Assembly (NCBI GenBank): GCA_036429605.1
Contig: JAVFKD010000004.1
Span: 3,472,001-3,536,000, forward strand
Reading direction: 5' to 3'
Length of the DNA stretch: 64,000 nucleotides
From: Cladobotryum mycophilum
Taxonomy: Eukaryota; Ascomycota; Sordariomycetes; Hypocreales; Hypocreaceae
Under the pieces are notes generated by a model that had not been told where the DNA came from, made no database searches, and saw only the letters and a program-made list of their open reading frames with translations. Of this stretch, positions 1-10,926 are shown piece after piece (positions within the stretch are counted from its first letter, which is position 1; each line of letters opens with the position of its first letter). Both the position numbers and the translations under genes were made by a program.

Positions 1-1597
1 CGGAGAACTCTCAGCCATCAATGGTGTTGCCGGTGCTTATTCAGAGCATATCCCTGTCGTACACATTGTTGGCTGCCCGTCCACCATCTCGCAGCGCGAC
101 GGAATACTGCTGCATCACACGCTTGGTAATGGAAACTATAATGTGTTCGCTGAGATGAGCGCCCAGATCTCCTGCGAGGTTGCCAAGCTCAACAATCCAA
201 GCGAAATTGCTGCCCAGATTGACCACGCACTTCGCCAATGTTGGATCCTTTCTCGTCCCATTTACATCATGCTTCCCACCGACATGGTCCAATCAAAGGT
301 TGAGGGGGCTAGACTTCAAACCCTGATTGATCTCTCTGATCGAGAGAATGAAGCTGAGAGAGAAAACTATGTCGTTGACGTCGTTCTCAAGTATCTCCGA
401 GCGGCGAAATACCCCATAATTCTCGTCGATGGCTGCGCCATCCGCCATCGTGTCCTTGACGAAGTTCACGAATTGATCGAGAAGACTAAGCTTCCTGTTT
501 TTGTCGCTCCCATGGGGAAAGGTGCAGTTAATGAGGAGCATTCCTCGTTTGGCGGCGTATATGCCGGCGAAGGATCATATCCTCCCCAAGTCAAGAATAT
601 TGTTGAGTCTTCGGATCTCATTCTAACTATCGGCGCTCTCAAGGTATGCATAGCCTCTGTACTATCTATCAGAGTTGCATGCGCATACTAATGTCTATCG
701 CTCCAGAGCGACTTCAACACCGCCGGTTTCTCATACAGAACTTCACAGCTACACACTATTGATCTTCATAGCGACCACTGTGTAGTCAGATACTCAACCT
801 ATCCCGGCGTTCAGATGAAGGGTGTGTTGCGCCAACTAATTGACAAGATCCAAATAAATCAGCTCAACGTACAGCCTTCGCCAATCGTTCAAAATGAAGT
901 GACCAAGAACTTCGATGAATCACCGACGATCACTCAGACTTGGTTTTGGCCACGGGTCGGGGAATTTCTCAGAAAAGATGATATTGTTGTCACGGAAACC
1001 GGCACCGCCAATTTCGGTATATGGGATACCAAGTTTCCCTCTGGTGTCACGGCACTCAACCAAGTGCTCTGGGGGAGTATCGGATGGTCAGTTGGCGCCT
1101 GTCAGGGTGCTGCACTCGCAGCTGCAGATATGGGAGTCGATCGAAGGACTATACTCTTTGTCGGCGATGGGTCATTCCAACTTACGGCTCAGGAGCTGAG
1201 CACCATGATCCGCCGCGGCCTAAAACCGATTATGTGAGTCATTATTGATGTGCCTAATGGAGTTGTAAAGCAGTTTCAGTACTAATGCCATGGCAGCTTT
1301 CTCATTTGCAACGAGGGATACACCATTGAGAGGTTTATCCATGGCATGGAAGAAGAGTACAATGATATCGCCGCTTGGGACTTTAAGGCGCTCGTGGACG
1401 TCTTTGGAGGAGAAAAGACGGCCAAGAAGTTTGTTGTCAAGACCAAAGATGAGATCAACCAATTGTTGGACGATCCACCATTCGCCTCTGCTAATTGTCT
1501 ACAATTTGTTGAGCTGTATATGCCCAAGAAGGATGCACCACGAGCATTGGTCATGACAGCAGAGGCAAGCGCAAGGAATAATGCAAAGACAGAATAA
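1..1597 (+). CDS. PDC1: Pyruvate decarboxylase (5' end outside window)
   Basis: Thiamine diphosphate enzyme that decarboxylates pyruvate to acetaldehyde and CO2, the cytosolic entry to ethanol fermentation. Coding exons are about 2-643, 707-1233 and 1297-1597, joined by two 63-nt GT-AG introns; together they read 489 residues of a family usually near 570, so roughly the first 80 are missing. The visible part starts in the N-terminal ThDP domain (GELSAINGVAGAYSEH) and contains the paired active-site histidines in LLHHTLGNG, the central domain (PMGKG, then GVYAGEG) and the C-terminal ThDP/Mg motif GDGS followed after about 25 residues by ICNEGYTIE. The metal-ligand Asn and the downstream Glu are both present. 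The Cys before the Asn (NN in yeast) is, as I remember, usual in mould PDCs. Identity is secure; which paralogue it is cannot be said. Confidence 0.95.
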
Positions 1598-2012
1598 TGA
1601 TTACATGTCGTTAGAACACGAGGAAGCGCAATGTGGAATTATCGTGGGTGGCTGGCGGTGAGACTAAGAATGGAAGCATTTTAAGGCAGAAAATGTACAA
1701 CATAACGACTTTATAAAGGCTCAAAGCTACACCCAAGTGGATGAACAGTTATATAAAAAGCAGTCCAAGTATTTATTGAAATAAGTAGGAATATTCATAA
1801 AAGAATTAAAAGAATCCACATATATTCTACCATACGCGAAGAAACAGCCACGTGATGATAGTGTTCTAGGGTAGGTAGAGAATTTGGATTTGACGTACTG
1901 CAAAATTCAATTGGCCCCACTACATCAGCAAAAGACTTACCTATGTCCTCTCCAAAGCCTCACGCTTGTTCTAATCCATCATCCTCAATAATCTCGCTCG
2001 GAATTAAAAGCC
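1598..2012. other. Intergenic region PDC-TAN1
   Basis: About 415 bp holding the PDC 3' UTR (AT-rich, several AATAAA-like words near 1750-1810) and the TAN1 promoter. I see no further gene. Confidence 0.6.
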
Positions 2013-3305
2013 ATGTCGGAAGCTAAGTCAAAAAGAAAGAATGGAGTTGGCGCTTCACAAGACGGCTCGGCGTTCAAAAAGAGAAAGGTGTGTAGGTGAA
2101 ACAGAGCTGCATTACGGGCCTCAAGCTGATTTGATTTGTTCTCATAAAGGAGGGCACTGCGGGTAGATGGAAAACACCTTCTCAAATGGCCAGACAGGCT
2201 GAGAGAATAGAAATGGGTACGGCACTCGAAGTGGGGGATGAGGGTATCTGGGTCACCTACGCCAGAGGCATGAAGGGAAAAGCAGTCCGAGAATTCAAGG
2301 AGTTGTGCGATGAGGTAAGTGTGGAGTGTTGACATTGGACACAGTATGAGTGGTGTAACGTTGACAGTTGATTATAAAGTATGGGGAGAAGATGTATGGC
2401 ATCAAGCCATCTGCTGCGGAAGCCGAGAGTCGACACGAAGGAGATCGGGAAGAGGAGGGTGAACAAGACATTGAGTCAGCCATTCAACAAGAACTCAACG
2501 ACATGAAAGAACTCCAAAAGCCCACATCGAGGCAAATATTTTCACCAGTTTCTGTTACGATTGAATGCGTCTTCTTTATGAAGACAATGAAACCGGTAGA
2601 GCCCGTACAATTTATTCGCAAAATATGCGAGGACGCCAAAGAATGCACAAATCCAATGCAGCGCAAATGTCGGTACATCAACCGCATGACACCTGTTGTG
2701 GATGCGGAAAAGGCGACCGAAAAGGGCATCAAGAAGCTTGTTCGCAGAGTCCTGGAACCATATTTTAGCCTAAAGGAAGACGTGGGGGATGCTGAGAATG
2801 CCGAGAATGCCGAGAATGCTGATGATACTAGCAAGCTTGATACTACAAAAGATCAGGGGGCACAAGCGAACCAAGGCACCTCGACTATCTCGGTGAGTAT
2901 GCCCAAGAACACTGAATGAATGCGGGGGCTTTTGAGCTAATGATTGACGCCTCGGCCAAGTATGCAATTCGTCATAATGTTCGGAATCATACCGTCTTCA
3001 AGTCAAGCGAAGTGATCCAGATGATTGCCGCCATGATCCAGCCCTCGCACAAGGTCAACCTTACCAACCCGGACAAAGTAATTCTAGTTGAAATATTCCA
3101 GGTTAGTGGCATGTGACGTATCGAAGCCTAATTGCTAATCCTCAATCACGTGTAGATGTTCTGTGGCATCTCAGTTGTTGATGCTAAAGAGTGGGAAGAC
3201 CTAAAGCGTTATAATATTAATGCTCTTTATGGGATGACGGCAGAACAAAAGAGTGGAGGGGGTGGTAAGAAAAAGGAGGATGAGACAGTTACGACTATCT
3301 CCTGA
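2013..3305 (+). CDS. TAN1: THUMP-domain tRNA acetylation factor, TAN1/THUMPD1 family
   Basis: Tan1/THUMPD1 binds tRNA and acts with the Kre33/NAT10 acetyltransferase to make N4-acetylcytidine at position 12 of Leu and Ser tRNAs. Likely exons are 2013-2087, 2150-2314, about 2380-2892, 2961-3101 and 3156-3305, giving about 347 residues. The start is the first ATG, followed by a Lys-rich segment. Family signatures are GIWVTYARGMKGKAVREF near the N terminus, YGEKMYGI, the THUMP core with CRYINRMTPV, and a C-terminal block with VRNHTV, HKVNL and VEIFQMFCGISVVD. Exon 3 could instead begin at 2368 after a better CAG acceptor, adding four residues in frame. Between the CRYINRMTPV block and the last THUMP strand lies a short tandem repeat (AEN three times) encoded at about 2789-2820. 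The gene ends in a Gly/Lys-rich tail. Confidence 0.9.
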
Positions 3306-5729
3306 CCGTCGGAAATCTGCCCAAGCATGTAGGAGGTGGATGTATAGACTGTGTATTGATGTTCAACCCGTGGAGATTTTGGGTTGATCCTCTGTGACTT
3401 TTTTGTGACGGATTCAGGACGCCAAGGAGAGGATCCGGTATCTCAACACCGACTGCACTAGAGTGTCTATTCAACCCCAAGATCTGCATGAGGCGGAGTA
3501 TGATGGCTTTTGCTCTTTCTATAAACCAAGGAAGGAACAAAAGTTCCCGAGGGGGAAACAAAGAACACGTCAACTTGATATGTCATCTTGGTGCTGTAGG
3601 CATGCGGCCGATTACGATTGGCTGTGCTGCAAAAGCGATAAAGGATAAAGAACATGTGGAGTAGTACAGGTATAGTTGTATAACCGAGTCACCGTTACGA
3701 ATGTTGGGACACCAGTCTGCTGCGGCTGGTGGAGTAAGTTAAGGTCTACGTTCAATGATGAATTACCTAGTAATTAAATCAATTGGGAGAATGCATAAGA
3801 GGCTTGCGTACTGGGTAGGTACATACGGTGCAGGTAAACTATTAGGTATTTGTGTTGCCGTTGGGTGAATTGGGTGGTAGTACTAGCAGCATCAAGGAGA
3901 GTCAGTCGGAGTGTCTTAGCATGACAGGGCGTTCGGCAACCTTGTACATGAGTACAGACTCTGCAAGAGTCACGCTCAGGAAGTGATTCTTCCTTTGTGA
4001 TACATGATTGCGCCTCTACAGCACCGAGGCTAGTTGTAGTAAGCTTACAGGGCGGCATTGGGCGTTAATCCTTTCGAGAGGCAAATAGAGGTCTGCCTTT
4101 TTCGTAATTAAGGATTGGGCGTCATACACCCTTTCTTTCATATTGGCAAACATCCCAATGTATTGAGTACCGGGTACGATACCATGTTCGTGCACAGACT
4201 CTTCTGGGCTGTAATACCCCTGCAAAATTCGCTTATTATATCCAATCAGAAATTTCCCGTCTCGCCTATTTCGGTGCCAGTCCGAGACTAAAGCATGGAT
4301 CCCTGTCTTTGATGTTTAACTGACAGATCCATGGCTTCATGGGAGAGGAGGATCCAATTCGGGACCATCCAATATCGACTTAGCCTCCCCCTTCATGCCG
4401 CTGTCCTCTTACTTCCATGCCATGATCAAAAAGCATGGATCCCGGCTACAAAGGAGAGAGGAGGTATCGAAGGGATCTTCTGTAGGCAATGGAAGAGATA
4501 GCCAACCTCTATGACTACCTAGTACCTTTTACCTAGCAGGTAGGTCCTAACAGTACCTTTTCCTATCTAAGATGATGATCCCCTGTTTCTCAGTTATAAG
4601 TTAATTTCTTTTTATTCCATACCGTATAGGTACTGTATCTACTTATTTATCTACCTATAGTAAGCTTGACGCCCTTCTTTCTTTCTCGTTTAGTTATCCG
4701 AGTCCTTGGTCCCAAGTCGGTAAAGTGTCAAGAAGAGACCTGCAACTTCGCTTGACAGCGGCCAATGGCGTGTGCCGCAATCTCATCTCAGCCGCTTTTG
4801 GCAGCGTCCGTCCGTCACATCATCAGTTAGTTAATCTATCACTCGCTCGCTCACTCACTCAATCACATGGAAAGACGGACGAAGAGGAAGCTGTCGAAAC
4901 ACCGCCGCCGCCCCTGGACAACGAGCAGGGCCCTTTCTTTGCTTCCTTCCTACCTACTTATGTATGTTGTCGGAGTTAACAAACGGACTGAAGCTTAAGC
5001 CAAGTTTAGCGCCACCGGAAAAGTCCGACGACAAATAAAGAACAGAAGGAAAAAAATGTTGTTGGCCGTGTGTTGTCTTACGTGAAGGATATTGGCTTGG
5101 GTGGTGTTGTTGGTCTTGATGCTGAGCACTTCGGTTGACCTCCCACCCCCGGGCAAACCGTTAGGTATTGGGTGGAGGAATGACCCAGCCAGGCGGGAAA
5201 CTTTAGTGCAAAACCTCTTTTTTCTCTTACTCGTTCCTCGTTTCTTGTTTCTCGTTTCCCCTGCCTTGCCCCCCCCTTGTTATACCCTCCCCGAATGATT
5301 CGCTATCCGGCATTACCATCTATAGGGTTTTGCGCATGGCCCGCCGTTGTATCACGAACCGAGTGCGACGGACTAACCTCATAATTGGGAAGCTGACCGT
5401 TGCGACTGAAAGATAGATAGGTACCTAACCTGCCTTGTTTATTCACTCCCTCACTCAATCATGTATGCATGCTATCTTGCATCGGCAGAGCTGAAACCGC
5501 CGGTCAACTACTACTCTTCTGCCCCCTCTACTCTCCCTGGGAACTTGAGCCTACCAGACGGTATCGCTTCTCGTGCCTCGGAATTTACCTTGTACGGGTT
5601 TCGTTTCATTTCATGCCCCCTTCGTTGGTAGTGACGGATGAAAGTTTTTTTTAAAACTGCGACTTGTTACAACATTTCTCCTACTGATCGACTTCATCCT
5701 CCCATAACGACTTGTTTACATGGGCTTCT

Positions 5730-5860
5730 TCTCTCTGCTTTCTCAAGTCCGCCTTCTCCTTCGCCTCTCCCATCACTTTCCCTTTCCCTTACTTACCCTT
5801 ACCCTTCCCTTCAATCGATCTTCGGCAAGTCGCTCGCTTCACTTAACCACCCCTAGCGCA
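5730..5860 (+). promoter_or_regulatory. Pyrimidine-rich tract, probable promoter/5' UTR element
   Basis: Almost continuous C+T on the + strand, with CTTACCCTTACCC-like stretches. CT-rich tracts just upstream of transcription starts are common in filamentous ascomycete genes. Assignment to the 6528 gene rests on position and orientation only. Confidence 0.35.
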
Positions 5861-6138
5861 TCTCAACGTTACTAGTCTTTCGGCTGACATCCCAATTATT
5901 ATAAAAGCATTCATGCAGGCATGCAGGGATGCCGGAGGGGCGTGTCCCAGTGTCGTCTAAGCCATAAGCAGCAAAGAAATTAAAGAAGTCTATGCCGATG
6001 CTCAGTGCTAATACCAACGTCATTCTTAACTTCTGCCGTTATTTCAGCCTTTGGCTCCCATTCCGACCCACTGTTATCGTGGAACGATCTTCGGCTTCGT
6101 CTCCCATCTTCTGGCCAACCCCCTCTACCTCTCTACCT

Positions 6139-6186
6139 CCACCTCTACTTCCACCTCTACTTCCACCTCTACTTCCACCTCTACCG
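6139..6186 (+). repeat. 12-bp minisatellite, unit CCACCTCTACTT, four copies
   Basis: Four head-to-tail copies of a 12-bp unit, the last one diverged at its end, lie in the pyrimidine-rich leader of the downstream gene. The unit length is a multiple of three, so every frame crossing it stays open; this explains the long but meaningless open frames on both strands here. Confidence 0.85.
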
Positions 6187-6527
6187 CCATTCCCCCCGCC
6201 CTTGGGATACGGATAACTCCCTGGTGTAGAAGCGACCTCGAAGACGGCGCGGTGTACGTCCTCGTTGACCCATCTCTGACAAGGTGCCTAACTAGTCCCT
6301 TTGGTGTTTTGTCGTATAACCGCATTTTCGGTTCAGGCACTCAACGTATCGACCCCATTCATATACCTGCCCGACATGCCTTTGCTCTCCGTCATCCTTC
6401 TATCCAGACCTCACGTCGAAACCCATACCTCCTACTTCGCAACCGTTCAGCCTCCAACGCCCTCCTGGGTTTCATAGAGTTTCATTGCTCTCGCTTGTCT
6501 CTACCACCATACAATCCCTCCCTTTGA

Positions 6528-8033
6528 ATGCGTTGGATTACTCTAGATCCGGTTTCTTCAGTTATGACCTGGTCGTCACCTCGAGAAATGGCTTACAACG
6601 GTACTCGAAATGCCTTTTACGCCCCGCGAACCACCAACACGCCGGAACAAACTCTTATACCCGTCTATAACACCTCACTCGCTGTTCCAATAAGAGACCT
6701 TCCCCTGGATATTATAATACAGTCTTTGGACGATGCAAACTTGCATCAATACTCCCTCGAGAGCCTCGAAATTATACCATCTGGCCGCCTACACATGCCC
6801 TTTCTCATCAAATGCCATGATGGGAGTCATTACGTCCTTACTCTGTCACCGCCGGCTGGCGTCAGGCTCCTGCGTCACGAGCGTTCGTCTATTAATTCAG
6901 AAGCAACCGTCCTGCAATGGCTTTCCAGTCTTTCGATAAAACGCCGGACAAACTTGAGTGCCATCATGTCCCACGAGCCAGAAACATCAATCTGCATCAA
7001 TGGCGTTGAAAATGGTTTAAACCTCCAGTCCCTAGTAGGGACACTGCACGACTACCTACCAAAGCTCATTAGACATGGTTCGATAGATACAGGGGGTAAT
7101 ACTCTGTACAACATCAGCACTCCAAGTGTAGGCATAGCCATTTCGAACCTACCAACACCTCTTTGTTCAGCGGAACGTGAGTCTGTTGATTTTCAGACTG
7201 GCCAACTACTTCGTCGTGTCTCGCTTTATTGTTCCCCCAACCACGTATTTGGCATGGCAGCCCACGCTTTACCTCAACTGGTCACGAGAACCGACCCCAG
7301 CCACCGACGGAACAAGAGCATAGAGAAATCCAAATCCGACTTGAGATCCGATTCTTGGTCAGCAGCCTTTCATATCTTACTGGAATCAGCCTTGCGAGAT
7401 GCAGAGGATCTTCTCCTTATGATATCGTACGACCGAATTAGATATCAATTCAGCCGCTTCCGAAGATTTCTAGATGCAGTCACTAGGCCATCCTTTGTAC
7501 CCATCGATATTGGAGACGATACCAATACATTGGTTCAGAGAATTGGTACAAATCAAGGCATGTGCTTTGGTGAGAACGATGGGCAAATCTACAACAAACG
7601 GCCCATTTCTTCAATTGCACAGGCGCAAATAAACGTCACAGGGCTCCGTGATTGGAGTCATTGCATCTTCGGGGATCCACTAATAGCCTCTTCATTTAGC
7701 ACAAATCCTTCTCCTGCCTTTATTCGCGGGTTCCACACACCTCTGGTACAGGCAGAGCGGGGGATGGCGGATTATACATCGACTCCAGTTGAAGATCAAG
7801 GATGCGCTCATGTCCGTCTTCTTTTGTACGAATGTTTCCACTCTGTTGTGGCGATTGTCAAGGAAACATACCGCTGGGACCACGGTAGCCACACAAGAGA
7901 ACTAGCTGGACGCAAAAAGCTTCTAGATGCTCTGGCAAGACTTGATAACCTCGATAATGATGGGAATCTAAAGCATGAGAGGCCAAGCCTAGATATTGCA
8001 TCGGCGAAAAGATTCAAACCAGAAGCATACTGA
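6528..8033 (+). CDS. Aminoglycoside phosphotransferase/kinase-like protein, probably inactive
   Basis: Intronless frame of 501 residues; an internal Met at 6588 would give 481 and may be the real start, since the first 20 residues look unconserved. It resembles the fungal APH/choline-kinase-like family: an N-lobe strand plus RLLRHE and a helix SEATVLQWL carrying the usual Glu, LPKLIRHG as a hinge-like segment, and GLRDWSHCIFGDP matching the IDWE..GDP metal-binding region. What is missing is notable: the ATP-binding Lys strand reads YVLTLSPP with Thr where Lys is expected, and I find no HGD-type catalytic loop. The C-terminal region is helical with a basic KRF tail. The substrate and role are unknown. 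It ends 184 bp from the convergent ECD gene. Confidence 0.7.
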   Translation: MRWITLDPVSSVMTWSSPREMAYNGTRNAFYAPRTTNTPEQTLIPVYNTSLAVPIRDLPLDIIIQSLDDANLHQYSLESLEIIPSGRLHMPFLIKCHDGSHYVLTLSPPAGVRLLRHERSSINSEATVLQWLSSLSIKRRTNLSAIMSHEPETSICINGVENGLNLQSLVGTLHDYLPKLIRHGSIDTGGNTLYNISTPSVGIAISNLPTPLCSAERESVDFQTGQLLRRVSLYCSPNHVFGMAAHALPQLVTRTDPSHRRNKSIEKSKSDLRSDSWSAAFHILLESALRDAEDLLLMISYDRIRYQFSRFRRFLDAVTRPSFVPIDIGDDTNTLVQRIGTNQGMCFGENDGQIYNKRPISSIAQAQINVTGLRDWSHCIFGDPLIASSFSTNPSPAFIRGFHTPLVQAERGMADYTSTPVEDQGCAHVRLLLYECFHSVVAIVKETYRWDHGSHTRELAGRKKLLDALARLDNLDNDGNLKHERPSLDIASAKRFKPEAY

Positions 8034-8217
8034 TGCATGGATCGACCAACATTAAAATTATGATCCCTAAAGACAAGGGGTATTTGCGCATCACGCGAGT
8101 TTCATCCTTGCGCTGTATATAGATGCATAGAAGAACCTTTCCATAGAGGAGCGATGCAATATAGTTGTTAAATGTGCCTTTGCGTTATTATAGAGACAGT
8201 GTTGAATTTTGGTTCCC

Positions 8218-10163
8218 TCAGCTATCGCTGCCACCGTCTTCATCACGTGGAAGTTGAAAGCCCATGAGACCCATCAAGTTTCCTGCTGGCCCCGCCATAC
8301 CCCCTTGGCCTTTGAAGCTTTCTAGAAGATTCTTGGCTAGATTATAATCGATATCGATCTCCTCATCACTATCCTCCTCTACTTCTTCGTTCTCTGAATC
8401 TAGGCTAGACTCTCCCTTTTGTTGCCGGCTCTCCGTATTGTTCTTAATCGCTGGCCGAGCCGGCTGAGCATCTAGCTTGAGTGCACCGAATTGCTTCAGT
8501 TCGGCCTCCATCTGGGATGATAGCTCTTGAATCTCCCGCTCTTCATTATACCCACTAGTGGTCGAGTTATCGTCTTCGTGTCGCTGCTCCTCAACATTGC
8601 TCCGAAAGCCTGTGCTACTTTGATCTGAGTGTTTTTCAGGTTGACCCATTATCTCTCTCATAAGCCTTGCAAACGTCTCTTCATCAAAGTTGACCTCCTT
8701 GTCTTCGATATCGCTGTCCTCTTCTTCTCCTTCTCCTTCTTCTTCTTCATCTTCATCGTCACTCCCTTCACTGTCGAGTTCAGCGCCATCTAAGCCCGCA
8801 TCATCATCTTTAAGAAATGTCTCAAATCGCGAAACTATTTTCCTCAAATTCTCCTGAGTCTGCGCATCTCCGAAGCCTGAGGCCGCTTGTTCTTGGTCAT
8901 GAGCTTGTGTGCCTTCCAACTCGCGCTCAAAGTCTCCGTAATTGATATCTAGCCAGGACTCATCATCATTTCGACAGACATTTTCCCATGATTCCATGTC
9001 TTTGTCAGATGGTAGTGCTTCCTCGCCATCCTCCTCGAGGTCCTCAAGTATGATAGCCATCTCGCGTACGACCCTGCTCTTGTTCTTCTCGGCGTTGATA
9101 GACAGCATTTCAAAACCGGACGTAAGCTTCATTCCGATATCTAGCATATCCCGTTGTCTAGACTGGTCATCAGACGAAGCCTCCCCGTTGGGGGCATTTG
9201 GAAGTATTGACTGCCAGCTTGGAGGAGCGTCAAACTGTTGAGACCGCAATTGAGCAAACAGCACTTTGCTAAATTGCACGCTGATCGTGACGAGATCCTT
9301 AGGGTAGAATACAGGTGGCCCTGATGGCGACAAAATAGGCTTTAGGGCAATGGGATCCCTGAGATAGAAGTACTCAACGGCGGGGGCAACAGATTTTGGA
9401 CATGAGTGTAGAATATACGCTAGCTTTCGAGGCACCGTAACTAGAGAATAGTGCATGGAATTGGTTATGTATCCTGGATACTTCTCTAGCCTGTAGAATG
9501 ATTCAGACTGAATAGAATCGGAATGAACTAGAGTATCGGCATTCGACTTGAGAAAATGAATTGCCTGCGGCAAGGAGAGAAGCCTAGACTTGGAGTCCGG
9601 AGCTACTACCTTACTAGTATTATCAAGCGGAATGATCAATAACTTCCCACCATGTATCCAGACACGACAATGGTCGATCTCTGGATTCAGCCACTTGGGG
9701 AGCGCATTTGCTGCTTCGATTAGGAGGAATTCTCCATCAGAATCTGCAGCTCTGATCCACAAGTTGGGATAGGATTTTGTCAGTTCGCGAAGCATGTAGA
9801 CGACTAGCCACTCATCCTCGACGGCGTCACCATAGTCAGTTATTCCATAGAGATAGAGGAGTCCTGTGGGGTGTAATATTAGCAGTGGTCGTGCTGCAGA
9901 TTGGGTTTCATTGTTTAATCACCATTCGCATTTTTCAGTTCGACTCGGAACTCATCTCTTTGCCAGATATAGTCTTTTGTAAGTTTCTGGGAGAGCTCCA
10001 AAGCCGCTTTTCGAATTGTCTCTAGTTGCTGGCGGGTTTGCCGAACATCAAACTGGTCCTCAAGAACAAAGAGCAAGTATTCAACACAGTTTTCGGGCAG
10101 TAGACCCCCAATGGCACTGTTTGCAGTACCGCTGGAGGGCTCGACAACAATATCCTCTTCCAT
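8218..10163 (-). CDS. Ecdysoneless/SGT1 homologue (ECD family)
   Basis: ECD-family proteins (human ECD, fission yeast SGT1-like) are linked to splicing through Prp8 and to cell-cycle control; the family was also named for rescuing a glycolytic regulator defect in yeast. Two exons, 9923-10163 and 8218-9863, with a 59-nt intron, encode 628 residues. The conserved N-terminal part includes YLLFVLEDQF, YIWQRDEF, GLLYLYGITDYGDAVEDEW, and a segment with IEAANALPKWL and RVWIHGG. The C-terminal half is strongly acidic and low in complexity (runs of Glu/Asp around residues 430-450) and ends in GGSDS. The start is the only Met in the first exon that keeps the conserved block. It is divergent from SMC6, about 760 bp away. 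Confidence 0.88.
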
Positions 10164-10926
10164 GATAAACAGTGGTTAATTGTTAATGTTTCGCGAACCT
10201 CGCTCTACTCTTAGATAAGTAGGTAGTTAATTTTTCACTCTACAATGTGGAGGCTGATGACATGAAGGCGTATGTCAAGTTCAAGAGTTGTTTAAAAAAA
10301 AAACACCACGTCATATAAGAAGTATTTGATTGGCGGGATAACGAAGAACTTCAGAGTGTGTAACAAAGTTTGCTGTCATGAGGGACTCGAATTTCTGATA
10401 CAGAAAGGAAAACCAGCTAGCAGCACATAAACGTATTCCAACCATCTTTGATAAGATACCAAACTACAATGCCTGCCTCACGAAGCCCAAGGTAAGTAAG
10501 TCCTCATCCAAAAGTTATGTCTGCTTCCCCTCACAAGTACTGTAGGACTGTTCAGTGCTGTCATTCGCCTCTTTCTTATCAAGTATCTTGTAGTACTGCT
10601 GCCAGTAGGTATTGCCTTAAGGCTACCTGTAAGTACTTACATGCTATCGCACTAGCAGGTGGGTTAGTTCAATTAAAGCGCGCCTAAATCTCCCCACCAT
10701 AGACACGTCCTGGCGCGACGAGCGCGGCTTGTAGCAGTTGCTTGCCGGAACCCTTCGAAGGTGTGTGCATTAGCATCATCAAAGAAATAATACGCAACAG
10801 CCCTCGTCAACGGGCTTGTGACTTGGGTCCATCTTGGGGCTTTGCGCACCTTTTGTTGTTATAATACTCAATAGTGAATGTTTATTACTGTTCAACCAGG
10901 CGCATTCTGGCTACAACTTCGCCATC
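10164..10926. other. Intergenic region between divergent ECD and SMC6
   Basis: About 760 bp shared by two divergent genes. It contains an A9 run near 10293-10302, several strong splice-donor-like words (GTAAGTAAG at 10492 and GTAAGTAC at 10629) and one possible tiny spliced ORF listed separately. Confidence 0.5.
10469..10655 (+). CDS. Possible tiny spliced membrane protein (speculative)
   Basis: An ATG at 10469 reads eight codons into a textbook donor (AAG then GTAAGTAAG at 10492). Splicing to the TTCAG at 10551-10555 gives a second exon, 10556-10655, and a 40-residue product with one strongly hydrophobic segment (AVIRLFLIKYLVVLLPVGIA) preceded by a basic stretch. An alternative acceptor at 10545 gives an unrelated Cys-rich frame. 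I do not recognise the protein. It could equally be a spliced 5' leader of SMC6 or chance. Confidence 0.2.

Larger units (their letters stand above)
3306..6527. other. 3.2 kb intergenic region upstream of the kinase-like gene
   Basis: No supported gene. The open frames here are short, overlap one another and have no family resemblance. The stretch contains TACCTAG/GGTAGG words (about 4497-4560 and 4605-4660), a repeated 12-mer AGCATGGATCCC at about 4292 and 4433 with an inverted ATCCATG between them, and long pyrimidine-rich tracts from about 5220 and 5690 onward. The tracts read as a long 5' leader or promoter of the downstream gene. Confidence 0.6.

Noticed and set aside
1277..1320. Possible unusual Cys at the PDC ThDP/Mg site (CN instead of NN)
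   Set aside because: The metal-binding Asn is the second residue and is kept; as far as I recall ICNEG is usual in filamentous fungal PDCs.
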